From assembly GCF_001411555.2 (NCBI RefSeq), contig NC_049914.1, positions 14,772,798 to 14,836,797 on the forward strand: a DNA stretch of 64,000 nt, read 5' to 3'. Below the pieces are notes generated by a model, which was not told the origin of the DNA, made no database searches, and was given only the letters and a program-made list of their open reading frames with translations. This DNA comes from Juglans regia. Its lineage: Eukaryota; Streptophyta; Magnoliopsida; Fagales; Juglandaceae. Made by a program: the position numbers and the translations under genes. This document shows, piece after piece, positions 1 to 11,109 of this stretch (its first letter is position 1; each line of letters opens with the position of its first letter).

Positions 1-1
1 G

Positions 2-687
2 GTTGTTCATAGTATGAGTGAGCAACAGTTGACAGTTACTAGTGTTGAGCAGATGCGACCTTTGCTTTTAACCTTTGTTTATGCTAAATGCAGCTATTTA
101 GAGAGAAGACAGTTGTGGAGTACTTTACCTGGTTTGAATTCTAAAGATATCCCATGGTTTCTTATGGGAGATTTTAATGTCATTCGGCATGATGGGGAAA
201 GACGGGAAGGGAGTCCACGTTTGGCGTGTGCCATGGAGGAGTTCAATTCCTGTATTGATACTTGTGGGTTGCATGAGATGCAGTTTTCTGGTAATTCTTT
301 CTCTTGGTGTAATGGGCATCAAGCTAGTGCTCGGAGTTGGGTGAGATTGGATCGGATTCTGTTAAATGTTGAGGCCTTGGAAGCTTTTCCGGATAGTTCT
401 TTTAGCTATCTCCCTCGAACTACATCCGACCATGCTCCAATGCTTATCAATTTAGAGAGGATTGTTGCTCCTTATGGCTACCCTTCCTTCAAATTCCAGC
501 AAATGTGGACATCACATAATGATTTTATGGAGATGGTAGCTCGGAATTGGGAGGAGAATGATTCGGGTTCTGGCCTTTTCCGGTTGGCTAGTAAGTTGAA
601 AAGGCTGAGAGCTGCTTTGAAGACCTGGAATAAATTGGTGTTTGGTCGTACACAGCTGCATATTAGTGAGCTGGAGGAGCATTGAAA
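2..687 (+). pseudogene. LINE-A ORF2, endonuclease (APE-type) C-terminal part
   Basis: This encodes most of an exonuclease-endonuclease-phosphatase fold domain, the nuclease that nicks target DNA to prime reverse transcription. The frame is open from base 2, so the start lies outside the window; the first ATG at 14 is internal. Visible motifs are GDFN (about 167-178), the WCNG segment, and the catalytic TSDH (about 422-433), followed by the FQQMW segment shared with copies B and C. The frame ends at 685 only because of a frameshift: the next frame continues the same protein. Endonuclease motifs look intact. Confidence 0.9.
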
Positions 688-1145
688 CCAGGTTGCAAGT
701 TGATGGGTTTTCTGTGGATCTAGAATCTGATTTGTTGGCATCTCAGCTGGAGCTCTCGGTGTGGATTGAGAGAGAAGAAACTCGCCTAGCCCAACAGGTG
801 AAGCAGACTTGGATAGAGAAAGGAGAAGCTAGCATTGGTTTCTTTCGTGCAGTTAGTAAAAAAAATCGGCATATAATTAAAAGGATGAATCTTGGGAATG
901 GGACAGTGCTTACGTCCTCTGAACAGATCCATAAGGGTGCGGTTGAGTACTTTCAAAATTTTTTGGAGGCCAGGCCGTGTAGTGCACATCCAAACCTGGG
1001 CTTTTTGGTGGACAAGGTGATTCAAGAAGAGGATAATAATACTTTAAGTAGAGTTCCATCAGAGTTAGAGGTTCATGATGCTCTTTGGTCCATTCCTGTG
1101 GATAGCTGCCCGGGGCCGGATGGTTTTAATTCTGGTTTTTTTTAA
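642..1145 (+). pseudogene. LINE-A ORF2, endonuclease-RT linker and start of RT
   Basis: This continues ORF2 after a frameshift near 680-687. It holds the linker with the conserved W-x-x-R-E-E-x-R-L-A-Q segment and the first RT block around SCPGPDGF, which aligns with SSLGPDGF in copy B and SAPSPDGF in copy C. The frame closes at 1143 inside a run of eight T's. The adjacent frame then resumes with the FFKSYW segment. A one-base slip in the homopolymer is the simplest explanation, either a real mutation or a sequencing error. Confidence 0.85.
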
Positions 1146-3093
1146 ATCATACTGGCATATTGTTAGCCGGGATGTGATTGAGGCGGTGGTTGATTTTTTT
1201 AGTGGGGGTTTTCTGCCTCGGTTCTACACTGCTTCATATTTGGTGCTCATTCCGAAAGTTGAAAATCCGTCAAGTTTTGACAAGTTCCGCCCAATTAGCC
1301 TATGTTCGGTCATTTACAAGGTATGTTCCAAAATCCTTGTAAATAGACTCTCTCCTTTGCTTGCTAATATTATTTCCCCAGAACAAGGTGCCTTTATTCC
1401 TGGGCGTAGTATTTATGAAAATATTAGTTTGACGCAAGAATTGATTCATGGTCTTAATAAGAATGTCCATGGGGGAAATGTGGTTCTCAAAATTGATATG
1501 GCGAAGGCATATGATAGTATTGATTGGGGTTTTCTTATTCATGTTATGAAAGCTCTTGGTTTCTCTCCTTTCGTGTGTGGCTTAATAAATCAATGCATCT
1601 CTACTCCTTGGTTCTCTATTGTTATGAATGGCATTCCAAAAGGATTCTTCAAGGGTGGTCGGGGTTTGAGGCAAGGTGATCCTCTATCTCCATATTTGTT
1701 TATTATTGTTGAGGAGATTCTTTCTCGGTTGATTAAGAAATTTTTTCACATGGGTCGAATAAAACCGTTCTTACATCCTAGAGGGTCTCCAGTGATTTCT
1801 CCTTTATTATATGCTGATGATATTGTCATATTTTCTAATGGGGGAAAGAATTCTTTGTGTTCTATCATGAAGATTTTGAAGGATTATGAAGCTTGGTCGG
1901 GCCAGATGGTGAATAACACAAAATCTTCTATAATTTTTTCTAATAAAATTAGTTTGGCAAGGAGACGTAGGCTTCTCCGACAAACTGGTTTTATTGAGGG
2001 GAAATTACCGTTTAAATATCTGGGAGTTCCTATTATTTCAGGACGTTTGTTGTCATGTCATTTTGATGAGCTGGTCAACAAAATTCAGAACCGATTAGAG
2101 GGCTGGAAAGGTAAATTACTCTCACATGGTGCTCGACTTCTTTTACTTAGACATGTCTTGCAAAGTATTCCGATACACTGCTTGTCTATTTTATCTACGC
2201 CAAAGGTAGTTATTGAGAAAATTAAAAGATTAATGAGTACATTTTTTTGGGGAGTTACTGATGGAAGGCAAAAAAAGAAATGGTGTGCATGGGATAATAT
2301 GTGCAAACCAGTCTTGGAGGGTGGAGTTGGTTTGAGGAATTTAGAGGAAGTTCAAACTTCTCTCCATATGAAGCTTGCTTGGAATCTTTTACAAGGCAAA
2401 TCTTTATGGGCCCAATTTTTTCTATCAAAATATGTTGGTGTTGAGCATATTTCTCTGATTAATACTCAAAAGGGTACTAGATTTTGGCGTATGATCTTGA
2501 AAAATGTTCCGAATGTTCAGAATCATTCAGTGTGGAGGGTTAAACAGGGTGATTTGTCTTTTTGGTGGGATCATTGGGTGGGTGAGGGGCCTTTGTGTGA
2601 TGAATTCCAGGTTATGGAGTTGCCTTCTCTTAAACTAGTTGATTGTAAACTGGTGGATGGATGGAATATTGAGTTGTTTCAACGTTTAGTTGGTATAGAG
2701 AAAACGGATGTGCTGCTTGAAAAGTTGGGAAATGTGAAAGTTGGTGATGATGTTCTTATTTGGCTACCTAATGGGGATGGGAAGTTCTCCACTCGTAGTG
2801 CATGGGAATGCATTCGGTCTCATAGTCCTTCACAATCTTGGATAAAATGGATATGGCATCCTTTTCTTCCAAAAAAAATGTCTATATTAATGTGGAAAGC
2901 TTTGAATGGTTGTCTTTCTGTAGATGACAGGTTGCGGAGAGTTGGTATCAATATCGTCTCCAAATGTGATTGTTGTGTTTTGGGTGGTTATGAGGATCAA
3001 AATCATGTGCTCGCTATGGGAGAGTTTGCTTCACAAATTTGGAGTAGATTCTGTGTGCAACTAGGAATGCCTTTATTGCATGGACAAACCTAG
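1111..3093 (+). pseudogene. LINE-A ORF2, reverse transcriptase and zf-RVT region
   Basis: This is the RT domain of the LINE, which copies the element RNA at the nicked target. It shows LIPKVENPSSFDKFRPISLC, QGAFIPGRS, DMAKAYDS, GLRQGDPLSPYLFI and the catalytic YADD at 1810-1821, all intact. The thumb region (FKYLGVPI, LSHGARLLLLRHVL) and the zinc-binding zf-RVT segment (SKCDCC...NHVL) follow. An open frame starts at 1075, but its first residues are out-of-register sequence; real homology begins near 1111. It ends at an in-frame TAG (3091-3093), beyond which the same frame continues into RNase H. Confidence 0.93.
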
Positions 3094-3894
3094 AAGGAAA
3101 AGGTTGAATGTTGGTTTAGACGTGCTAAAAGATCTTCGTGCCGTGGCCAAATACTTGGTTTACTCCCTATTATTATAACATGGCGTTTGTGGTGGAGACG
3201 TTGCAAGGCACAGATGGAAGGTATGTATGAAACAATTGACATGGTTTGGATTTCTATTAAATATTGGTTGTCTTGGGTGGCTTTGAAATTTAAAGAAAAA
3301 AGTGGTATTAGTAAAAGTGATGTTGTTTTATTAAAATCTTTAAATATTCATTCTCCTAGAGTTGGTGTTCAAAAGGACAAAATTGTGAGATGGGTTAGAC
3401 CAAAAAATGGTTGGTGTAAACTTAATGTGGATGGTTGCTCAATGGGTAACCCGGGGATTTCAGGTGTGGGGGGAGTTATAAGGGATCATGGGGGTAGTCT
3501 CAAGTTGGGTTTTTGTGCCTCTATTGGATCTCATACTAATACATATGCTGAGGTTATGGGCTTGTTGTATGGTTTGAGAAATGCTAGACAACTGGGGATC
3601 AATTATCTTGAGATTGAAATGGATTCAAAAATCAGTGTTGAATGGATAGCATCTAGATGGTGTGGATTGTGGTATCTTGAGGATTTCTGGGAGGAGATTT
3701 TGAGTTACCTTGATGATATTACATTTACCTATAGACATATTTTCAGAGAAAGTAATGCTGTGGCTGATAGCTTGGCGAAGCGTGGCGCAATGGGGTGCAA
3801 TACAACGTATCTTTCGGTGCTTGACTTACCAAGGGAGGCAAGAGGTTTTTTAAGGCTTGAAAAAAATAATTTTTCGTACTTGAGGCGGAAATAG
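3094..3894 (+). pseudogene. LINE-A ORF2, C-terminal RNase H
   Basis: This is in the same frame as the RT segment, after one nonsense codon. It encodes an RNase H type I domain, which some plant L1 elements carry at the ORF2 C-terminus. The acidic residues are in place: VDG (first Asp), AEV (Glu), EMDS (Asp) and ADSLAKRG (Asp). The open part begins at an ATG at 3187, but that Met is internal to the homology, so it is not a true start. The natural stop is TAG at 3892-3894, followed by a short 3' UTR. Confidence 0.88.
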
Positions 3895-3980
3895 TCCTGG
3901 TTGTTTTAGTTTGTTTTTTTTAGTAAGAGGTTTGTTTTTTGGGTTTTATGGGTGTTGGCATATTGATTTTTTGATTGTTT

Positions 3981-4061
3981 ACCATGGTATTCCTCCACCA
4001 AAAGTGAGGGTTCTTTTAATAAAATTTGGGGAGGGGTCACTATTGAACATGTGGGCCTGAC

Positions 4062-4065
<4 letters not shown>
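3981..4065 (+). promoter_or_regulatory. Conserved LINE 3' tail with hairpin and poly(A) signal (copy A)
   Basis: About 85 bases before the A tail match the ends of copies B and C. The block contains a small stem, CCTC (3992-3995) pairing with GAGG (4006-4009), then TAATAAAATTTGGGG and GGGGTCACTATTG. It is probably the 3' RNA structure recognised by the element's own RT plus its polyadenylation signal. That role is inferred from conservation among three copies. Confidence 0.7.
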
Positions 4066-4129
<64 letters not shown>

Positions 4130-4157
4130 AAAACAAAACAAACAAACAAACAAACAA
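4066..4157 (+). repeat. Poly(A) tail with (CAAA/CAAAC)n extension
   Basis: A run of 63 uninterrupted A's (4066-4128) is followed by CAAAACAAAACAAACAAACAAACAAACAAA. It marks the 3' end of LINE copy A. Long pure A tails shorten quickly, so this argues for a recent insertion. Confidence 0.97.
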
Positions 4158-6309
4158 AGGGGTCGTCGGGACCTGCAGGGTCCCAAATCCAATTCAAAGG
4201 GGCAAATATAGAACTTTAAAAGTTAAAGGGTTTGACTGCCAGGGAGATGTGTGAGAATAGGAAACAACGTGCATTTAAGGAAGGCAGTGCACTACTCAAA
4301 GGGAAAAATTGCAGAGTCACAGTAGCATGCATGGGTCTAAAAAGGTTTAAAAAGGAGCTGCTCGGCCTATTACGGGTTGCGGCAAACAACCTAAAAATAA
4401 TGTTTGACATGCACATGAGCTTGGGTAATTATGGGCTGGTGCAGATTGAGGCTAAAGAGGATGGCCTAAACCGGGAAGTGGGCCTACGTAACTGTGGGTT
4501 TGGGGCAATCTGTGGGAGGAGTGGGTGTTTGACCGAGTGTTTAAAATCCTGGCACATGAACCAAACTCTTTCCTGCCAGAGAAGAATAAAATGAAACAGC
4601 AGAAAGCCCAACGCTGGCGAGTTAAGAGGGTTGGGTTCTCCACATTTGAAACGAGCTTGACATTTGCTGATTAATGTTCTGATCGAGGAGACATTGTCGA
4701 CGCTGAACTACTGGCTACTGGCTAGGGATGATACAGAAGCATTCTCAGGTGTTTTACAGCCGTGGGTGATGTTTCGGCTGAAGGTCTGCTGGTCTTGACA
4801 TTGGTGCACGCGTATGAAGCTGCAAACGCGGATGCTGATACCGAAGAAAACACGAGGGTTTCTTAGATGCCTTCGCCGTTAGTTTGTGGACTGGTGGATG
4901 GTGAAACATTAAGAAAAAATCTATACAATCCCTAGTATTTACACAACCTCCACACACCACACTTTTTTTAATTTTTTTTTATCAAATATTTAATATATAA
5001 ATAATAAATAAAAAAACTCAATTAGTTTAAAAAGAATAAAGCGAGTTAGACGGTTGTCTAAGGCCTTGCAATGAAAAAATGTCCAAAAAATACTAAAAGT
5101 TAATTATTAAAAAATTCTTAGAAAAAATTATCTAATCTAAATTATGTTAACCTTGAAAATTGAAAAGAAAAATCAATTCTTAACTCCATGTTAAAAAAAA
5201 ATAGACGTTAACAGACTTTAACTTTACTTAGAAAATTCAAAACTCACAATAAAATCTCAAAGAAGACATTCCAATCTATCTGTGAAAAAATTTTTTGAAC
5301 ATCTCAAGAACTCTCCTTTTATATTTGAAATTTACAAATTTTATTTCATCTCTTGTACTCTAGACTCCAGTCTATAATCTCTGATTGTTGCATCGCACTT
5401 ACAGATGTTGAGCGGCATCTCTGTTGTGCTATGATTGACAAAGGTAAATGTAAAGTTGAAAAATTAGTGTTATATATACAGTAGAGTTTTGTGGCAATAA
5501 AACAACCACGTGACTTGTCTTCTAGTCTCTAGAACATCTTTTATTTTATTTTTTTTATTGTCTTCTTCTTCAAGACTTCAACTGACCATGGCGACCAAAG
5601 GTTTCACAATTGAATTCATATGGCCTATGGGCAACATATTCCTCGACTTTTTTTCAAAACTTTTTTTTTCAACTTCTATAATGTATAATTTATTTCTTAA
5701 TTTTGAATATTAATATTAATATATTTTATTTTATTGTGCAAACTAACAATTGTATGTAAAAAGTGGTGCTCATCTGTTATATTAAAGTGAATCCCATTTG
5801 CTAAACTAGGTTCTATTGTTTTATGTTAATATTGATTTTATTCTAGAATATTCATAAGCATAGTAAGAATATTTTAGCCATATTATCAATTGAGAATGAA
5901 ATATTAGAAAAATTTAAATATAAAAATTTAATTAGCAATTTTGCATCTCAAAAAACAAGAAGAATAATTTAAAAAAAAAATGCTTTGATACAAGAAAAAT
6001 GTCATATTTTAAACTTCTCGCCTTAGGCCTCAAAATCTAATCAGCCAGCCTGATGTGAGTTTCCAGGATCATTTCATTTCACTAATCATAGCTGTAGAGG
6101 GTAGATAAACTCATTCTAACTTACTAGGTGAGCTCAATTTAGTTAAGAAGAGAGCTAGAGAACTAAAAAGGCTTAATGAGACCTTCAATGATAGACAAAG
6201 AGAGAGGGATCTAACCATGGAAGATGGAAGGGAAAGGTAATGAATGTTGTATTATGAAGCTAGAAATCATTTTATAGAATTTAGGAGGTGAATTGAGAAG
6301 GAAAAATGC
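4158..6309. other. Intergenic, no supported gene
   Basis: 4160-4900 is of average composition with short chance ORFs on both strands. 4960-6060 is strongly AT-rich. A motif pair in inverted orientation, TCTAAGGCCTTG near 5055 and CCTTAGGCCTC near 6023, could mark the ends of an old non-autonomous DNA element of about 1 kb. I could not confirm a target duplication. Confidence 0.5.
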
Positions 6310-7110
6310 CTTAAAATTAGAAAATAGTTCCGTAAATAGAGAGTAGACATTGCATGCTTGCAAGAAAAAAAAAAAATTGGAATTTATCCCTTTAAGTACT
6401 AGAAAAATGCTACTTTGCCCACTCATTTTGCCCCCTCATTTTGACACCTCATGTATTTTTATTTTTTTAAATTTCTTTTTACTTAATAGTTAAGAAAGTG
6501 ATTATTTGTGTACTGATATTTTTTTATATTTTCTTAAAATATTTTAAAATGTTAAAAAAATGTGAATTAAAAAATTGAAAAAAATAAAATGTTGAATTTT
6601 GACCTAGCGGTTAGATTGAGCGGGCTACTCTGAGCGACAGAGTAGCCTGACTCTAAGTACTATTAGGAGCCTATTGGGTTGTAATAAAGTGGGATTGCAC
6701 TACTTGGCGTTCAATGGAGCTTCAGACGGCTTCTTATTAGTGTGGGAAATAGGGTGGTGGAAAAAGTAGAAGATTTTGTGGGAGATTTCATGGTAGCTTG
6801 ATCATTCATGAATATTGAGGATGAATATCAGTTGACCTTCATATGTGTTTATAGTCCTAATCTAGATTGTACAAGAACATTATTATGGGATGAGTTGGTA
6901 AAACTAAGCAGTATATGAGACTTATGTAGTGTATTGGTAGCAACTTCAACATCACTCGATTCTTGAGTGAAGGATTGGGTAGCTCTAGTTTTAGTTCCAC
7001 AATGCTAGACTTCTCAAACTTCATCTCTAAACAAAATTTACTAGACATTTCTCTTGTACGTGCCTCTTTCACGTGGTTGAGCAACGAGAATACTGAGAAT
7101 ATTCATCCGG
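6310..7110 (+). pseudogene. LINE endonuclease fragment, split by a MITE
   Basis: Conceptual translation in shifting frames recovers endonuclease blocks of a different L1 subfamily from copies A-C: an IACLQE-type N-terminal block near 6340-6365, then after the MITE the LAFNGASDGFLLVWE and VEDFVGDF segments, FICVYSPN, and LLWDEL (to about 6895). The remains of a GDFN(I/V)TRF block and a C-terminal SNFISKQNLLD block follow. Many stops and indels are present. No RT follows; the fragment stops abruptly near 7110. Confidence 0.7.
6402..6653. mobile_element. MITE inserted in LINE fragment, 9-bp target duplication
   Basis: A 252-bp AT-rich non-coding element is flanked by perfect 9-bp direct repeats TAAGTACTA (6393-6401 and 6654-6662). 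The ends share GCTACT in inverted orientation (near 6408 and 6640). Removing it rejoins the LINE endonuclease homology on both sides. A 9-bp duplication points to a Mutator-like origin, although 8-bp hAT types cannot be excluded. A related copy lies at about 39640-39858 in the opposite orientation. Confidence 0.75.
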
Positions 7111-7145
7111 GCTTATTTTTTCTCAGCCCTGTCTAGATCTCAGGA

Positions 7146-7880
7146 AATTGGATTCCAGTTCTGGGTTCCGGCCTGGATAAAACTCAAGCCGGAACCCGGG
7201 TTGTCAAAATCTGGACCTGCTCGGTCCGAGTACAGGTTTGAAACCCATACCCGGGTCTTTTTGAAGGATGATAGCCCAAGAGTCCTCAAAGTCCTAGAAG
7301 CTCTGAAACAAGCCTCAGACCAATTACAAGCTCACCCGAACCCCGACTTCGACGAGCTCAACTCTCCCTCCCCCATTAAAGCTCTACTTGAGCTCTAGAC
7401 CGAGTCTGACAACATCCTCTCCAAGGACCCGAAACACTCCACCCTTTCCCAACACCTCTTCGACCTCAAAGCCATTGTTGAGACCCTTCAAGAATCTTAC
7501 AGCCACTACAGCCTCAAATCTTTCCTGGCTCGCGGGGTCTCCACCCACCCCATCTCCTGGGTCGTCGGGTCCATTGAGTCTGAAATTCAGGCTTGAATCG
7601 ACCATGAGAGTATCAACACCTTGACTCGAGTCCTCCGCAAGCAACCTTTCAACAACGAGGACGAGCTGATCAAGCTTTTGACTTAGTTTGAGGATCGTGT
7701 CTCCCAAGGTTTCAACCACGTTGCAGGATCTAGTCCTCAAATCCAAGCTGTTCTTGTTGCTCGAATCGGTTATGTGCAACCCCAATTGTTAGAAGTCGGA
7801 TTCATCTGGATTCCAGCCTGGGTCTGACCCTGACTCTAACTCGAACTGGGCATACCCGAGTTTCCGAGTCGGAATCCAGA
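7146..7880 (+). pseudogene. Decayed intron-less gene fragment between inverted-repeat ends
   Basis: One frame from about 7246 to 7780 reads as an ordinary soluble, Leu/Ser-rich helical protein (VLKVLEALKQASDQL, SKDPKHSTLSQHLFDLK, SFLARGVSTHPISW, INTLTRVLRKQPFNNEDEL, FEDRVSQGF). It is interrupted by in-frame stops at 7396, 7594 and 7684. It is richer in GC than its surroundings. I think of plant ARM-repeat/U-box-like proteins but cannot name the family. The two ends carry related inverted motifs (TTGGATTCCAG near 7148, GGAATCCAGATG near 7873), so it may be a gene piece captured by a DNA transposon. Confidence 0.5.
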
Positions 7881-7889
7881 TGAACAGTC

Positions 7890-8962
7890 CTAGAGAATAC
7901 CTATCTTGGTCAAGATCAAAATATTTTTAGCATCCCTTGAGAAGCATATAACTCATATCTTATTCAAAATAGACTCCCTAGATTGTGTATGTATTCATGA
8001 AGAACTTTAAGTTCGTTGGGAAGAATGAGTGCGACTTGCCTGTATAGCACATGCAACGAAGGGTGAGGTTGCTCCCCATTTGTAGACCAATCCGCCAAGC
8101 TTAAAAGTCAAAAAATATAATAAAGACTGTAAGAAAAAGAAATATATATGTAAAATAAACACCCATCAATTCAGTCATTTATTTATGAAAAATTCTAAAC
8201 AGAAGCCCCACACCCTGCACACTCACTTAAAAATATATGATTTTATTTTTTTATCCTCATATTTCATATTATTCTGTAGCACAACTCTTTATTTATTTAT
8301 TTGTGGTTCCAGCACCAAGCCTTCTAAATTCTAATCTCTTTTTAATTAGAGGCCTGACTGAGCAGGCTCTATTATAAATGACGATTGAACCTCTTTGGGC
8401 AAAAATGCAAAACAATGACAAGTGCATGTACTTCTCAAAAGCATAAACTTCGTCACATGAAAAAAAGATTATCTTTGGACCCAAACATAGACATGCACAT
8501 GAAAAATTATAGCAAAATGATACTTACATTGTATTTGACAATCACATTTGATCGTATTAATAAATATTTTATTCTTTTTATTTTTTCTAATCTTCGTACA
8601 TGAAAGTGGCTTTTTATTTAAGGAAAAAGAAATAGTTTTGAAAAAACCAAAAATTAATTCGGTCCAATATAATTGTTAAGTTCTATGCTTCTAAAAGGAT
8701 AAATAAATATCATATTCCCATCCTTTGGCTTTTCCAGATGCAAATGGTCTCACAGAGGAGACAATCATCAAAATCATCATATTCAACAAAAAAAACAGTT
8801 TAAAACATGTGAGCAATCGGTGGCGTTTGTTTTTGCTTGATACGTACGGCTTTCGCTTGACGATTCTTGCACATTTTAAATATGTACAACTAACAAGGAA
8901 AACACGATATGCATGATTTCCTTTTCGACAATTCAACCACCTACATGCAAAACTTACCAAGT
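7890..8962. other. Intergenic, no supported gene
   Basis: AT-rich sequence with only short overlapping frames on both strands and no recognisable protein or repeat. Confidence 0.5.
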
Positions 8963-8965
8963 TTA

Positions 8966-9158
8966 GTTGTTGTTCAATAATGAGATAAGAAGAGATGAGT
9001 TAAAATGAAAGTTGAATAAAATATTATTAAAATATTATTATTATTTGAAGATTTAAAAAAATTAAATTATTTATTATATTTTATATAAAAATTTAAAAAA
9101 ATTATAATAATGAGTTAAAATAAAAGAAATCGGTATAAATTGTTCCCAATAACAAACA
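8966..9158. mobile_element. MITE, GAGATGA family, copy 1 (TTA target type)
   Basis: The AT-rich core with AAAATATTATTA, TTATTATTTGAAGATTTAAAAA and TTATTATATTTTATAT is shared with the copies at 11981, 14709 and 58025. It is preceded by TTA (8963-8965). The 3' boundary is degraded, so the end is approximate. Confidence 0.65.
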
Positions 9159-9203
9159 AAACTTGAAAAGTTGAAAACGCATCATCAATAAGACATGGTT
9201 GTT

Positions 9204-9453
9204 GGGGTTGTTGGGGGTTTGGTATACCCTATCCTGCTTAGACGGGATATGGAGTTTTGTAATCTCTGTCGTGGACAGAGGTGGTATTTTCTCTAAAGAT
9301 CTAGGTCTTTAGAGATTTACTGTCTGGACTAGACTATATCAGTCATAAAAGTATACTAAGAAGATATTAACGATTGTAATTGATTTGTTTTTCAAATCAA
9401 CTTTGTAAGTCATCTCTTAATGAAGGTTAACACCTGTTTACTCAAAAAAAGAA
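9204..9453 (+). mobile_element. Short 5'-truncated LINE (or SINE) with perfect 17-bp TSD
   Basis: A 250-bp insertion is bounded by identical 17-bp repeats AATAAGACATGGTTGTT (9187-9203 and 9454-9470). It ends in CTCAAAAAAAGAAA, preceded by TTAATGAAGGTTAACACC, a typical plant LINE 3' end. It encodes nothing. The long duplication and A-rich tail show target-primed reverse transcription. It does not share the 3' tail of copies A-C, so another LINE family mobilised it. Confidence 0.85.
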
Positions 9454-9470
9454 AATAAGACATGGTTGTT

Positions 9471-11109
9471 CAAATATTTGTTCTCCCTCTACTAGTGGTG
9501 GTGGAGAGAGAGATAAATCTAGATTAATTTGTTGGTGCTTTTAATTATTTTTTTCGAGAGAACATAAATTTATCCTAGTTTCTAGAAGTTCAAGAAATTA
9601 TAACTCTAATACTTTTTCCAATGTTGAAAGAAAGAAGATATGGATCCTTTTCAATCGATGTTAGCATACCTATACATGTTTGTCAGCTTCTGATTACTAA
9701 ACTGTATAATTGGAATATTCTTGAGGGAATATCTATGATTCTCATCGCATCAAGGCCGGTGCTATAGAAAATTAAATTCGATCGAACATCTGAAGAGTGA
9801 AAAATGTGTTTGAAATAGATATATATATACATATATATATATATATAATCCTAGTACAAGCTATCATTGAGGGGTAGGTGGAATAAACAAGACCTGTTTG
9901 TTTTTTATTAACTTTTATCGTGTGGAAGTTGAAAAGTCATGATGTCTTCTTCTCTACTTATATACTTAATTACAAACTATTTATATAAAAATAAATCTAT
10001 AAATTAATTTATTTTGATCTGATACATTAAATTATAAAATTAATTTTATAAATTTTATAAATTTTATAAAGTCACATTAATTTATAAATTTATTTTATAT
10101 ACAGATTAGTTTGGACTAATTATTGTTTAGGAGTTTGGCCTATGAAACATTTAGCTTGTTAATTAAATTAATTCATCTTCCTAATCTTTCCAGCTAATGC
10201 TTAGAAACTAGAGTTTTTTTTTTTTTAACTAAACTAGTATTTTTTTAAAGCTTTTGAGAGGGACGTGGCCCCTCCCTTTTATTAATACTTCCTCCATTTC
10301 TAACATCATTGATACAATCTGGAGTATATTAATTAAAGTCATGTTGTGTATTGATATGACCAATTATCATTTATTTTGACTCTATTATATTGCTAGTTGA
10401 TTGTGACTCGTTTTTTAAGTAGTTTATAAATTATGTATTCGGTAATTTGTCACATTGTACCGAAAATAATAGTAAAATTAGTAATGTGACAATGGTATAT
10501 ATATATCTTAAAATGATAAAAACCAATAATAAAATAGGAGGAAATGAGAGATAAGGTAATTCATTCTTAGAAGTTAGAAGTCTACGTCCAATATTAATGT
10601 ATCACAAAGTGATCGACTTAAGTACTTGCTTGGGGTAACTATAAAAAAATCCCGAGTTGATGTGTAAAAAAAATGACATCCAAGAGACCCATCGGATTGA
10701 CAACCATATTGAAATATGAACAACTTCCGATCACGAGTGTACACACCGATCTGAAAGGGAGATCCAAAGCCGGTCTAACTCTAAATGGCTATTAAAGAGA
10801 GAAGACATGATTTTTTTCCTAAATTTTTATTCAAAGAAAAGTTGTTTTTGAACTCGATTAAGAAGTACTGGATCTTGGGGCAGTGATTCAAATCTCTGTA
10901 TCGAATCAGAGCAAGATACATGTTTATAGCAAGTTGGGAGATCAGGTCGAGCGTGGGTCAAGAGAGCAGGGTGACTTGATTTGGATTGGATTTGTCGAAC
11001 TTGACTCGCACAGATTCACGGTCGGGCCGTGTCTCGTTGGTCTGTGTGGATCTTGACTTGCACAGGTTTTGTGTAGATATTGAATTTGATTTTGTGGATT
11101 TGGATGAGA
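9471..11109. other. Intergenic AT-rich DNA with a TA microsatellite
   Basis: No coding potential is visible. A (TA)n tract with one CA interruption lies at about 9819-9847. Near 10019-10110, short near-repeats of TTTATAAATTTTATAAA occur. Confidence 0.55.

Larger units (their letters stand above)
1..4157 (+). mobile_element. LINE copy A (plant L1/RTE-like, 5' end outside window)
   Basis: This is a non-LTR retrotransposon with endonuclease, reverse transcriptase, zinc-binding region and RNase H in that order on the + strand, ending in a poly(A) tail. The window opens inside the endonuclease. The reading frame is broken by two frameshifts (near 685 and in a T-run near 1134-1143) and one in-frame TAG (3091-3093). 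The tail is a pure A-run at 4066-4128 followed by CAAAC/CAAA units to about 4157. Its protein layout and 3' tail match copies B (16167-21860) and C (44255-50103). The target duplication cannot be tested because the 5' flank is missing. Confidence 0.95.

Noticed and set aside
4232..4594. 120-residue open frame (+), with shorter frames on the minus strand
   Set aside because: No recognisable domain, no codon-level quality, and overlapping frames on the other strand are equally open. Probably non-coding repeat DNA.
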